Positions 37,961-50,150 of a stretch of DNA of 64,000 bases are shown piece by piece. This DNA comes from Parus major. Its lineage: Eukaryota > Chordata > Aves > Passeriformes > Paridae. The notes under the pieces were generated by a model, which ran no database searches, was not told the origin of the DNA, and was given only the letters and a program-made list of their open reading frames with translations. Position 1 is the stretch's first letter. The number at the start of each line of letters is the position of its first letter. The translations under genes and the position numbers were made by a program. The stretch is from contig NC_031799.1 of NCBI RefSeq assembly GCF_001522545.3, positions 38,774,475-38,838,474 of the forward strand, in the 5' to 3' direction.

Positions 37961-38118
37961 AGGTCACAGAATATGCTGAATTGGAAGGGACCTACAAGAA
38001 TCAATGAGTCCAACACCTGGCCCTGCACAGGACCATCCCCTAAAATAACACCATGTCCCTGAAAGCATGGTCCAAATGCTTACTGAACTCTGTCAGGCTA
38101 ATTGGACCCTGGGGAGCT
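37961..38118 (-). mobile_element. CR1 3' fragment (passerine type)
   Basis: The plus strand reads 'gtcacagaatatgctgaat', 'tggaagggacctacaagaat', 'gagtccaacacctggccc', 'tgcacaggaccatcccct' and 'gaactctgtcaggct', ending 'ctggggagcttg'. This is the antisense 3' end of a common songbird CR1 subfamily, cut off after about 155 bp where the following LTR begins. It is clearly less diverged than the CR1 at 41415-42350. The rest of the CR1 is not found beyond the LTR. Confidence 0.88.
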
Positions 38119-38534
38119 TGATGTTGCAAATCAGCCTTAGACAGTTGCTGGTATAAATGCAGAAGTTTTCTCTGGAGCTGTAGGTGAGCATCTACAAGGA
38201 TTGATATCTCAAGACATTTTGGGATACAGGGAGAGGCTGTTTGGGCCTTGCTGTGGTGGGACAGTGAGCTGCCCTACACCTCCACCCCACAGCCTTTATC
38301 CCAGCTTGGCAGTGGTGCCAATCATTGCCACACGGGAGGCAGTGCCCTGTGGAGGCTGGTGATTAACAAAGAATCCACAACTCTCCTTGGAGGAAAAGCT
38401 CCTAGATGAGTTTCTTCATTGTTGAGGCAACTAAAGGAGTCACCCCTAGCATGCCTTGCACCCCCTGCAAATTTTATGTACCCCATGCAAATTCTGTGTA
38501 CCCCATTGGTCTTCCTCTTTGCTCTGCCCCTGAA

Positions 38535-38829
38535 NNNNNNNNNNNNNNNNNNNNNNNNNNNNNNNNNNNNNNNNNNNNNNNNNNNNNNNNNNNNNNNNNN
38601 NNNNNNNNNNNNNNNNNNNNNNNNNNNNNNNNNNNNNNNNNNNNNNNNNNNNNNNNNNNNNNNNNNNNNNNNNNNNNNNNNNNNNNNNNNNNNNNNNNNN
38701 NNNNNNNNNNNNNNNNNNNNNNNNNNNNNNNNNNNNNNNNNNNNNNNNNNNNNNNNNNNNNNNNNNNNNNNNNNNNNNNNNNNNNNNNNNNNNNNNNNNN
38801 NNNNNNNNNNNNNNNNNNNNNNNNNNNNN
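38535..38829. other. assembly gap, 295 N
   Basis: Unknown bases inside the U3-like part of the LTR, flanked by GC-rich, repetitive sequence. ORFs spanning the gap are unreliable. Confidence 0.98.
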
Positions 38830-38950
38830 GGCACCCAGACCACTGCCCAGGCCGTGACACTGCCCCATCACTTCAGCCTCCAGCCCAGCTCCTGAGAGGC
38901 CAAATGACTGGAAGTCCCACTTGGGGGAAGGGCCTGGGAAGGCCAAGGGG

Positions 38951-38958
38951 TATTTAAG
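38951..38958 (+). promoter_or_regulatory. LTR TATA-like box
   Basis: TATTTAAG within 'ggggtatttaaggctgagc', placed about 280 bp upstream of the AGTAAA signal. Position and GC-rich upstream context fit an LTR core promoter. Activity is not known. Confidence 0.45.
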
Positions 38959-39235
38959 GCTGAGCACGAGGCCATTGCATGGTCTGGACCCTATTCTCAG
39001 GGCTTCTATCTCTGTTGGAACCCAGGAGTTGGTAGCTATTTGTATCCTTTTCTATATTATGTCTTTTTATCTCTCTACTAATTTCCTGCTTTTGGAATCC
39101 CTCTTTATTTGAAATTGAATGGGTTTAAATTTTACTAAGTGTAATGGGCCAAGTTAAAGCTTTGGGAAGTGTTTTACGTTGATGAGCTGCTGCACTGAAC
39201 CTTTTGCCCAAGGTCTCTGATTTTCTAAAGTTGCC

Positions 39236-39241
39236 AGTAAA
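39236..39241 (+). terminator. LTR polyadenylation signal candidate (AGTAAA)
   Basis: AGTAAA followed by a T/G-rich stretch 'tctttttgttattgttgtt' fits a variant polyadenylation signal with a downstream GU-rich element at the R/U5 border. Confidence 0.45.
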
Positions 39242-39345
39242 GTCTTTTTGTTATTGTTGTTTTGACCTCTTGAGGATATCTTGTTGGTATTTCTCCCGTG
39301 CATCCAGCTCAGAGTACACGAACCATCATAAGCCCACCTTGTTGA

Positions 39346-41414
39346 GCAAGTTGTTTTTTTACGCTGTAGTATGCATGGTGTAAGAATTCAGTCTGGAATG
39401 AGCTTTTAAACTTGAAGGTAATGATAGACTAGAAAGGACCTAGCAGTTAAAATCACCAGGTATTGAATAATATTCCTTTGCTTAGTATTACAATTTTCTT
39501 GTTTCTTTGGGAGATTCTTGGAATGATTAGTCAGTTGGTACCAATGAAATAATGCTTTAAATGTGTGAAAGATTCAGCTACATTCTCAAACTGTTCTTTG
39601 TGCATGTTAAATAAGGCTTCAAAATAAATTGTATTTGTATCCTTAATATTTAAGTTAAATTTCTTTTATAAATATTTTATATTTTAAGAAACATGAATAA
39701 TATAATTTGTAAAATTAACACCAGAAATGAAGCATTTTTTGTCAGAGAGCTCATTAATATAATGTATTCTTCTGGAGCAAATATGCATTATTTTATACCT
39801 ATTGAAATATTATTTCAAATTAAGAAATTGGTTCTGTTGTATTCATTAACTTGTTATAATTGATCTGATCATAATTTTTTGGTTTTTTTGTCTCCAGTGT
39901 ACTTTCTTTATTTTCAATTACTGTATGACTTGTGGTTTATAAATATACTATAGTTTATAGACATATACATGACATTGTATGAAAGAAACATCAAAGATCT
40001 TGTGAAATTGGTGGAAATAAAACCTCCAATCTGATTTGACTTTCAAGAAGAGAAACTTAGTCCAGATTGAAATGGACTTAAAAATGCACCTTCATAATTT
40101 TATACATAAAAATCTCTGACTAATTTAAACATTAAATTATCTTGTATTTTCGCAAATGAGGTGATTGTAGGTCACTAGTTAGATACCTCGTTAGCTGTTG
40201 GAATTGTACATAATGATTAGGAGTAGGTCCTAAGTGTGTGCTTTTCCAACACTGGAGCTGTGAATTCTGAAGAAAGAAAAATATTCAGAGGGTGCTTTTT
40301 CTACTACACTAATTTTAAAATTTGATTTAAAGAGGCAGGTGATTTTGGCTAGTTTTAACTAAACTACATTCATCGTAGCTATCATTCTGCTCCTTATGTC
40401 TATGTGGAAAAGGTTTCAGAAGGAAAAATATTGCAAATTATGATCTAACATGTTCAAACACTCAAAAGTAAAATTACTGTGTTTTAGTTTTGAATACTAT
40501 TATTTATCTAGAAAAAGTGCAAGTATGTGGGGTGTTCTTCACCACGGTATAATTGAACAATTTGTGCTCCAAGGTACTATTGTCTAGATGTTTATTGCTA
40601 AAGAAATTGACTCTGGTTGGGTTTTTGATTACAGTTTTTGGAGTGCCTGTGTGTATTCCTGAGGACAGCATTTGCTGTGCGTCCAAGATAGTAAAGTCGG
40701 AAAGCAATGTGAGGACATGTTGCCCTTTGCACATTTTTTGTATGTTTGGTATATCTAGCAAGAAAAAAAAAAAAAAAAAGAAAAAAAGGTTAGCATGGTG
40801 TTATATAGTAGTATTAGATAGTTTGGGTGTTAACAGACAAATTCAATACAGCCTTTCTTTCTATGGACTGTATTACTTCTGGCCCTAGAGATTTTACTGG
40901 GAACAATAGGGTTCATTCACTAATTTTTAAGTAGTCTGATACTGGTCAAAAGATCCCTAAAGGATTTTCTGAGGGATCTAAATAGTGTCTAAAAATATAA
41001 TTGGTTTAATAATTTCATTTCAGAATATGTGCAACTTATTTCTATCTTTCTTAACATAAGGAGAATTGTGTATGAAACATATAAAGCAAAGTACTTTGTT
41101 TGAAATTTTGTAGGTGTATCTAACTAAGTACAGTTAACAGAAGACCTGCATTCAGAGATGTTATGGACTAGGCATTTCAAAAGGAAGAAGTATAAGGAAA
41201 TAACAAAAATTAGTAAAACCCACACATATTCAAATCCATAGGAGGAAAAAAATGCAAGCCCTGCAACATAATTTTTGTCTCTTTGTATCTTTGAAAAGTT
41301 TACCAATTCTGAAGTCTCTGAGGAGCTATGGAACTCTTGTTAGATCATGTCCAGTAATGGAACTCACTGCAATTAAGCAAGTGTGATATGTGTACTTGGG
41401 ATAAAAGAAGTGGA
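39346..41414. other. gene-free AT-rich interval
   Basis: No exon. An A-rich run at 40763-40788 ends a stretch with a 111-codon plus-strand ORF (40553-40888). The ORF runs through the poly-A as lysines and has no recognised domain. Confidence 0.5.
40763..40788 (+). repeat. poly-A tract
   Basis: Seventeen A, one G and seven A. No AATAAA 10-30 bases upstream and no recognisable coding sequence before it, so there is no support for a processed pseudogene. Confidence 0.9.
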
Positions 41415-42350
41415 GTGTTGAAAGGGACCTTGAGGGTTCATGTTATCTGTCTTTCTGGTCTTAAGTAGTATTAAGTATACTTAGATCATCCCTGCTACTG
41501 TTAATTATTTTGTAATTTAAAAGCTTGCAGTAAAGATTTTATAACCTTTACAGGGCAGCCTTTACCCTTTGTGCTGTAATTGCAGTAGCCTTTAATTTTT
41601 CACCTGTGGTCCCACAATAGTAAATTTTTTCCACTTTCATTACAGAAAACCTCAGTGTTCTCTGCATTAAAGCAGAGCATATCAATGCAGTGTTTCCTTA
41701 GGATGCAGCATACTTTTTCTCCTATGAATTTGCTTAGATGATTAATTGCTACACCCAAAACTGAAGATGTACTCCAAAAGATAGGTCCCTAGAATAATTA
41801 GACCAGAATAGCTGTCATCATATATAACATTGTTCTTGCTATATCCCACAGTGATAGCTGCCTGATATGATGATAAGGAATAGCATTGTACTTTTGACTC
41901 AGTCTATTTTATCTACTCAGCATCTAGTTCCTTTTTGCAGGATTTCAGCCTGATCTGTATTTGCTTGTTTCCCATTTTTGCATTTGTTATCACCTTTCCA
42001 AATATAGGTTTTTGCATTTATCCTTATTGAGTTTCATATGGCTGCTTATATGCCAGATCTAAAATTTGCAATTTTTTTTTTTAGTCACAGACATATTCAA
42101 TTTAATTATATAGAAAAGAAATGCTTCTCCCTATCTAATGCAGTAGACTTGTCATAAAGAAAGGTGTTTGGCATGATTCTTTTTTGTCCTGATAAATTGA
42201 CATTTGCTATGCTTTTTTACAACTTCATGAATTTTCTGTTTGCATACAATTTGCTTGTAAACATTCATTCTAACATTATTCATTCTGAGGACTGAAATGT
42301 GGGATGACACATTGTCTGTTCTCTGTTTCTCTCCTCTTAGATTCTGATGT
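41415..42350 (-). mobile_element. very old CR1 LINE remnant
   Basis: Heavily diverged but collinear with antisense CR1 over about 0.9 kb. 'gttgaaagggaccttgagg' is the 3' end. 'aacctttacagggcagcctt' stands for the 'aacctccctgggcaacctat' block. 'acccaaaactgaagatgta' and 'ctccaaaag' stand for 'gcccagaactggacacagtactccag'. 'ttttgactcagtctatttta' and 'tttttgcatttatccttatt' followed by 'gagtttcat' match the FNxxKCKVLHL region. After a deletion, 'gtgtttggcatgattctttt' and 'cctgataaattgacatttgc' match the region upstream of the LDxxKAFD block. Many indels and no open frame. It is the oldest CR1 in the window, well beyond the divergence of 18797-21205. Confidence 0.72.
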
Positions 42351-45300
42351 TAATTCAGAAAATAAATTATTTAGTTTCTCAAGTACATTCCCCGTATTCA
42401 TGTGTGTATGTGTATACATAATTATTTTAAAATGGAATAAAAAATAATTTTTTCACTCACAAGAGCTTAGCCTTAGTTGCTTTGAAAATGAGAGGTTTTT
42501 AATAAAAATAACTTTTCAAAATAAGTGCTCTGAAACTTTATATCCTGTTGGTACCTGACTTATCCCACTAACAGAAAATTATTTTCCCTCTTTCTTTTAT
42601 AGTTTTGTATCAGTTATGCTTGAGAATGTGAGAATATGGTGGATGCTTGACATATAAGGTCAGGTGCTCAATTTTGCTGTGAAAAATTAAGAATGTAGTA
42701 AAATAACTGAGGCCCTGTATTATGTAAATTGTTGGTAGTAACAAATGATAAAAATCCCTGAATGAAGGCTTTCACCCCAGAAAGAAGGTTGAGGTAAGCT
42801 ATTCTACCCTGTGTCTTTGTCCTTTTTGATACTAGGATTTTCCTTCTTCCTTACTTGATTTCGCTATATTTTCTTTGGGATTTTTTGGTTTGTTTTGTTT
42901 GGGTCCTTTTTGCTTGTTTTTAATATTTTTTTCCTTTTTTGTTATACTACCTTTAGTTTTCTTTTTTGAATTGCTGAGAAAGCTGAGTAAGAGTCTTATC
43001 CTTGCCCATGAACTAGTTGCTAGGTATTTTATTTCGAATTTTTATTAACAACCACCAGGCAGTATCAGTCATTCCTTATACTGTGTTTTGTAAGGTACAA
43101 CTCTGTATTGACTGACTTGTCCTCAGCTGGGTTGAGGATGTTCTGAGAGCCTAATTGTACCTACAGGGATACATTTTCCTCTGTAAATGCTGGGTGTTAT
43201 ACCCTGTTTCACTAAAATGGTGTGTGGAAGGACCTGTTCTCATCATGAACACTTACTGTGTTTTTACTTCAGGACTGCCCCTCTCCTTTACTTCTGCTGG
43301 CATAGTAACACACTGGAAAGGGGCCTTCCAGACAACATCTTCCTTCTGCAAGGTCTGCACACTTCTCTTTTGCCAGGGAAACTGTAGATAGTCTGTTCAA
43401 ATTGAATTCAGGTCCAGGCCTGGCATTAAACCCACCCTTCAAGAAAACCTTATTCCACTGTTTAGTGGGTTGCCTAACACTCAATAAACCTCAATCTCTT
43501 TAATTTGCTTTAATAACAAAGTGGGTCATTCTGTGACTAGGGAGGCAGATAACTGCCAAGGGCAATAATCATCCCAAGAGCACCTCTTAGGGTGTGAAAT
43601 TGTAGGCAGCCAAATTTATAGCTCATGCTAAGCAAACTTTTTGAATGCAGCAGCCGTTCTAGCCAGCTCTCACTGCCCTGCCAGCTAATTAGCAGTGAGA
43701 AGAGGTACCAGATGGAGCTGTTTTTAAGTTCCTCTTGGATGAAGCTAGTTTTTTTTAGAACTTACACCAGCCATTACCTGAGCACTGCAGTTATCCCTGG
43801 AATGTGGCTGCACTGATAGATAGCTGCTGGATGTGCAACATTCAGTTCGTGTGGCGTCTGGCATGGTGAAACTTACATTTGGCTGGCAACAAGGAACAAA
43901 GAGAACAAATTGGCAATGACTCTAGAAATAAGACAGCTTCTCTAGGCATGCAGCACTCCCTTGAGATAAAATACAATTTTTCTAGTGTCCCAACATCTGC
44001 TTGCAAAAGGAAATAGGTTCTGATCTAGGGAGAGTTTATTTCCTTCCTTTATTAAATGAACTCATCATCTCATTACAAAGCAAGCTGAGGGCTTATCGGT
44101 GCTGCCAAAATGTAATGAATGACTGACTCAGCTGGGGAGATGTTTCTGTGGTTAAAACTGAAATCAGAAAATAACGTGCAAGTCATTCCCTTCTACCCTG
44201 TAAGTCTTTAGAGGGTTCAGCACATACGGTATTCAATTGCCTACTTGGTGTAGGAAATGGACTGGGCATGAATCTTCTCCAGGTCATCTACATCCAAGTG
44301 GTTATGTTGCTAAAATGAAGAACTAAAGAATATTTCCGGTGAATAGTACTGTTGATAAAGTCTGAGATTTATTTCCTGTTATATTCCAATTATGTACTAT
44401 ATTCTAATTATATATAATATTTGAATTATAGATAATATTATCTAATTACATCGACATTTCAAACATATATTTTGCATTCTGTTTTTCTAATTTATCAATA
44501 TTTTGTGTTTAATGTAAATAACTAGTTCACTCAGCACTTACAGATGTTTAAGAAAATGCAATCACTATTTGACCATTTCAAGATTCAATCTTTTTCATAT
44601 TTACTTATATTAGACTCTAGAAAAATGACTTCTATTGACAGAAAGATGTCTTTGCATCTGAAAATTAGGAATACCACATGTGCAATACACATCCAAGGCT
44701 AAACTTTTTCTAGAAGCATTCAAGAAGAAATTGAATGGAACAAACTGTATAAAATCAAATGTGCTAACATAGCATATCTGGAATCTGAAAAAAATGTCTG
44801 GTTGCTATCTAGTCTGAAAGCTTGTAGATTTATTTTTAATTCATTCCTAAAATATTTTCCTGAGTTATTGTGTCTAGACGTAAGTTATTATTATACACTG
44901 CTTGGAAATAGGACAGATCATTAAAATGTAATGAAGATTTGTAAAAGTTCTACCAACTTACAAATTTCTAGAAGAGCTTAATTTAGATTTCATTTGCTCA
45001 TCTTCCAACTAAAATTGAAATGTAATGATGGAGAAACCTTCAGGATTCTTGTTTTATCATGGTATGCTTTACTGCTTCCCTTATACATTGAGCTATTTAA
45101 AACTAATTTATATGGCTCTAGAGGTTATCTGCAAATATGCAAATAGGGTAGATGGTTTAATGTTTGCATGACAACTATCTCCAGCTAGTAATTTTATATC
45201 AGATAATTTGTATCCCTTGCTCTAAACCTTACTGGCAAGTAAACAAATCGTATCATGAAGGAAAAATGCCAGGTTGACACCTACTGTTTTCAGCCTGCGC

Positions 45301-47302
45301 AGTACTCAGTGGAAAGTGGAGTTAGCAGTCTATAAAAATTGCATTTTTCTGAGAAGAGGGGAGGGTGGGGATTAAAAAAAAAATCAAAAAAACCCCCAAC
45401 TATATGCAAAATGAATATAGAAGTAAATCTAATGTATGCATTCAAAAACCATCACTGTACACAGTGCTCCTGGTGGAATATTAAGTGTTTATAATTCAGT
45501 GCACACTCTCTGAATACAAGCCAGAATGATGTACACACAGTAAATGAATGCAAAGAGCTGAGAAGAATTGTAAATGTGGTTTGGTTGGCTATACCTCCTG
45601 AGAAGTGTGTAGAAAGAGAAAAGCTGATCTTTTATATTCTGCGTAACTGAACAGCCAGTGAGCCTGTCTTCTCTAGATGCACTTTTTTATGTGCAGCAGC
45701 CTTTAGTTTGGAATACTGATTGATGCCAGTGGGAATGGGAAGAATGGGATACCTTCCCACTCATGTTGAGATATATGTAAAGATGATCATATCCAGAAAA
45801 TGTAACATTAGTTTTGGCAACAAAGGAAGAAAATCACACGAGTATTTCTGCATTTAAAGCCATTTTTATTCTGATATGTGGTAGAACATAAAATACTATG
45901 ACATTTTTTCATGGGAAGAGAAGTCCAAGGAGTGGGTAGGGCCAGAGGCACTTTCTTGTGGGTGTGTTTTTGTATACATACATATACACACACACATATA
46001 TAGATATGTATATACTGACATAGTGAAATACTTGTATGAATTGTTAAATAATGAAATGACAATATCTAATGTAATGACACTTACTTGTTTTATTGACATG
46101 GCAATTGATATGGATATTGATTGTACATTGTATGCAGCTCTATGAAGACACAATGTTGAAGGGAAAAATATTTATTATTGACTTCTTACTTTGTAGAGCT
46201 AATTATTTCAATTACTGATGGACTCTAGGGCATAGAAGATTTAATTTTTGAGGCTCTCCAGAAGCTATTTCACTTATGTAGCATACTTATGGAATATCAA
46301 AAATATATTAGTATTTTCTATAGCTTACAAATACATTTGATAAACAAGACATAGAAAGCCCTCCAAATGAATGATGAATATTACAGTTAGCTTTGAAACT
46401 CTTGGAGCTTATTTTAATTTTTGGGTATGGTTAGTAGTTTGCTTTTGCTTTAACCCACGTAAATGTGCAGACAAACTCTCACTGTATGCAGGCTGGATAA
46501 ATCTATGATTTAAAGGTGGAGCTGCACAGCTGTATAGCTGCAGCCACAACCTTAAAATAGTCCCAATGATGGAAAAAGGCAAAGCAATACATAAATTTTA
46601 TACATCCCTGGTGGCAAATTCATATTGGAGTTTGTTCTCAGATCAAGTGTTGAGGTGTTTATAGTTGGCATGTTTCTGCAATTTTTCTGTCTGGCTTTTT
46701 TTTTCAAACTATCTTTTTGAAGCAGCATATGCTGCAGTTCATCTGATTTCATAGTATGAAGAAATTCAAGCAACTCACCTGTGAATGCCAAATGTTTTTT
46801 GTAAAGCTAGTTATAAGGTCATGCTGTGAAGAGTCTTCTACTTTACTGTGAGGAACAAAAGCCCAATAAAGGAAGCTCATGATAAGGAGAGGAAGTAAAG
46901 AGAAATATTACTCAATATAAGCCAGCTTTGTGGAATATGACAGCTGATAGAAGGTGCAGTGGCAAGCAAGCTGTGTTATTTCACATGTTCAGTGCCCTGC
47001 TAAATGGAGGCATGGAAGGATTGTGACAGGAAAAAATCGATAAAGGGAAATAATAAACAGCTTGTATTCTCGTAAATAGCCTTTCTTTCAATGTCTAATG
47101 AATACAACAAGCCCCAAAACATTACTGTATTTGATTGCCTGTTTAAATGTTTGGTTGGAAATTTAGCACTAGATTTTTTGAAATCAACATAAGCATAAAG
47201 CACTTTCAAAAAAGAATTAAAGAAAATAATTTTTATTTTCAGAGCAGTGGATATAGATTTATAGTCAGCTGATTGTACCAGTTCATACCACTGTCTCCTG
47301 AA
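42351..47302. other. gene-free interval with complex unique blocks
   Basis: No supported exon. Segments about 43500-44230 and 45250-45700 have balanced, non-repetitive composition. The first includes 'cagctaattagcagtgag', a homeodomain-type TAATTA core. I can only suggest conserved non-coding sequence. A (TA/CA)n tract lies at 45972-46014. Confidence 0.4.
45972..46014 (+). repeat. mixed (TA/CA)n tract
   Basis: 'tatacatacatatacacaca' continuing into 'cacatatatagatatgtata'. Alternating purine-pyrimidine simple sequence; the reverse-strand Tyr/Val/Cys ORF is its shadow. Confidence 0.85.
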
Positions 47303-47448
47303 GATATATATATATAGATAGATATATAGATATAGATAGATATAGATATATAGAGATATATAGATATATATAGATACATATAGATATATATAGATATATA
47401 TAGATATATAGATATATATAGATATATATATATGTATGTATATGTATG
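47303..47448 (+). repeat. (ATATAG)/(ATAGAT)n array
   Basis: About 145 bases of ATAGAT and ATATAG units with TATA insertions and a closing TATG segment. Imperfect and purely A/T with regular G. The Ile/Tyr-rich reverse-strand ORF comes from the repeat. Confidence 0.95.
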
Positions 47449-48375
47449 AGGGTTCACATCCTATGAATGTGTCTGTGACTCAGTACATTAAAAGTGTAAT
47501 TGAGATTGACTGTTCATTCAACTGAGTCATAACAACTTCAAGAAAGCTATTTAAAGCTACGTTAAATTTACCTGATATCTCATATTTCAAGTGAGATAAG
47601 CGGAAATGGTGTAAAGCACTTGAGTAAAGTTTCAGTAGCTGATGATTATGGCAGTGAAGTCATGAAAGTATTGGCATCAACAGCGATAAGTTAGGCACAT
47701 AAATAATACTTCGATTTAGTTTATTTTTACTGATACTGTGATGCTAGAAATAGGAATTTTATACCATAGACACCAAATTATGGTTCTACATGAATGGAAT
47801 ATAGCCTTCCTTTTCTCCTTAAAGTCTTTTTGCCATTCAAGAAATTCTGATTTAATTACCTGCTGCATAGCATCACAAAAATATATATGAAAAAAACATT
47901 TTAAAATGCCACCCCCAGCAAAATCCATGCAAGAAGGCAGGAAAGAAACATGAAACTCAGAGGGCTTAGCTTTATTTTTTATTTCAGCACATACCATTCA
48001 TATTCCTTATTTTAACATGAGGAAATTTAGCGTATGTTACTAGAAAGACAAATACAGTATGTTTAACTCTAAACACTTTTATTTCTAGATTTTAATAGAT
48101 TAAACAAAAATCATTTAAATAATATGATCTTGTAGGGGGTATATTGGAAGGTTTCTATTGACTCATTAGAAAAAACAATTTTTGAAAAAGAAACCAAAAA
48201 AAATTAAAGGAAATCTTTAGAAAAATAACATTTTTCTAAAGGCTTAAGCCTTTCCACAAAGAAACAACAGATTTAATATGATGGATGCCATGTTGATAAA
48301 TGTTGATTAGAGAACTTCAGTGTGACAATTACAGCAATTCCAAAAGTTAAACATGGGACAAAAATTTCAGCCAAA
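47449..48375. other. gene-free AT-rich interval
   Basis: Nothing recognised. Confidence 0.5.
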
Positions 48376-48413
48376 TTCTTAAAAATGATCCTTGACCAGA
48401 TCATTTTTAAGAA
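48376..48413. repeat. perfect 15-bp inverted repeat with 8-nt loop
   Basis: Left arm TTCTTAAAAATGATC, loop CTTGACCA, right arm GATCATTTTTAAGAA. All 15 positions pair. Pairing does not extend outside. Could form a cruciform or an RNA hairpin if transcribed, but the arm is too short for a standard microRNA precursor. Confidence 0.9.
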
Positions 48414-50047
48414 ACATGTTATCCATCTCCTTCCAGTAAGAAGGAGTTTTTCTTAAGGAAAATATAATAGCTGAAATAGGTTATTCTTTCTTTAAAATTA
48501 CCTACCAGATTTTCTGCTTTCTTATTTTGTGATATTTGAAAATGACATGTAAAATCTTACTATACTTCATTTATAAATTTTCATTAAATGCTCTTTTTCC
48601 AAGAAATTAACACTCTTCTACTCTGTCACTGGTATACTAGGAAACTTGTACAAAAAGTGTTTCAACCTCTTTATTCTCTTGGTTGTGAACTCAGTACCTT
48701 TCTGTGTTCTTAGAGAAGCACCCAATATTATCTTCTCAGAATGCTTCAAATCAAATATGTATAATTTCTGTAGTTTTTTGCATAATTTTTTCACAAGTTT
48801 ATTCACAGGGATTTTTTTCTCGTTTCATTATTCTTCACTTCTTCCCTTGCTTCAAGGATTTTTAGGCGAACACAGCTCAGGAGCTCTTAAATATTTCTGC
48901 GGTTGTCCGGTCCTGCCTGTTCTTGTGCTTGGAAACCAAAGTTCCATATAAAATATGGCTGCTTAGATGTGCTCAGATACATAAATACCAGTTAGTCTGC
49001 TCTCTTCTTACCCTGCAGGATAGCTCATGCCTTTAGGAAAATATTAATTTTGTGACAGATATATACCTAAGATTTAGCTTCTTCCCTTTCCTCAAGAATT
49101 ATGGCAGCAAAAAACAGAACAAGGAACTGTAATATTTGCCTCTGCTCAGCACATAAGACAGTAAATCCACCATTTTCTTTGCCTGGATCTAAGAACTACC
49201 TGTTAAAATTTATTTCTTTTTCTTGCAGTGGGGAGATGAATTTATTTTTTAAATTTAAAAATATAAAAATGAAATTATTAAGGAGTTATTGAATATTTTT
49301 AAAATAGTGAAATTCAGAAAAACAATATTTTAAAATTATTTTCATACTACTCTGATTTACACTAGCTGAATAAGCTTCTATTTAATTCTTGATAAAAAAT
49401 TGACTTTATTTCAGATTTCTATTGCTAAGTAAAGGAGTAAATGTCTTATTATAAGAAGATATGTTAATTTAAACTAATTATTTGCACTGGATTTTCACAA
49501 ACAACTACTCTCAATGTCTACAGAGCAAAAAATCTTAAATTAATCAAAGACATCTCCAAATCTGATTTTCAGAATTATCATCTTTAGGTACTCTATGCAA
49601 GGTTTAGTTGTACCTGTAATTTCTTTTTCATCCCTCAAGTTACTTTCAGCTTGTCCTTCATAGCTGACATATTTGTTGGTTGTCTATCTTCTGTGCTCCG
49701 TTCAGTTTTGAACGTTTTTTTGATAGTGAGAAGCCTTTGGGTTTTGTTAATTGCAGGATACCTTTCTTATAATCTGCTTTGTCTAGGTTTTACTTTTCTA
49801 CAAAGTAGAGGTATATGGAAGAAATATTAAAGAATTTACCTCAGAAAGGTCTAAATTAAACTACTTATATTTTAGTCTTAAATCCTAAGCCTGGCATCAA
49901 ACTAAAACACATTTCAGAATGGAACTGAAATGCAACAAAAATTTTTGAGTTAGGCTGTTTTATCTTTTCAAATATTGCAATGTACAGGATGAAAATAATG
50001 TTATGTAATAAACTTTGAAAACAAAACAAAACAAAAGTAAAGACAAC
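48414..50047. other. gene-free AT-rich interval
   Basis: A 101-codon plus-strand ORF at 48646-48951 is Phe/Ser/Leu-rich without a recognised domain, and an opposite-strand ORF overlaps it. No repeat recognised. Confidence 0.5.
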
Positions 50048-50150
50048 TGTCCTGGTTCCATCCAGGACAGAGTCAATTTTTACAGTAGCTATGGATAGAC
50101 AATGTCTGGACATATACTTTCTGTTATTGTAATACCACTGTGTTTAGAGA
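50048..50150 (+). mobile_element. 5' fragment of ERVL-type LTR
   Basis: 'tgtcctggttccatccagg' then 'acagagtcaatttttacag' then 'tagctatgg' follows the start of the avian ERVL-type LTR (TGTCCTGGTTTCGGCTGGGACAG, AGTTAATTTT, TAGTAGCTGG). Similarity becomes unclear after about 100 bases. Truncated copy. Confidence 0.6.

Larger units (their letters stand above)
38122..39345 (+). mobile_element. LTR of a second ERV family, interrupted by an assembly gap
   Basis: Begins at or near 'tgttgcaaatcag', immediately after the CR1 fragment. Before the gap it carries CCCC-containing subrepeats ('gtaccccatgcaaattctg', 'gtaccccattgg'). After the gap it has a promoter-like 'ggtatttaaggctgagcac' at about 38950, a polyadenylation-like AGTAAA at 39236-39241, and a tail 'gtgcatccagctcagagtac' then 'acgaacc'. 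Order and spacing fit U3-R-U5 of a vertebrate ERV LTR on the plus strand. No gag, pol or env sequence is visible. The exact ends and target-site duplication are unsure. It differs from the ERVL-type LTRs elsewhere in the window. Confidence 0.65.

Noticed and set aside
38322..38967. Long ORFs of 128-183 codons across the second gap
   Set aside because: Mostly N; frame across the gap is meaningless and the flanks are LTR sequence.
40553..40888. Processed pseudogene ending in poly-A
   Set aside because: No AATAAA before the A-run, no recognisable parent coding sequence, and the ORF runs through the A-run.
47239..47457. Tyr/Ile-rich reverse-strand ORF
   Set aside because: Direct translation of the ATAGAT array.
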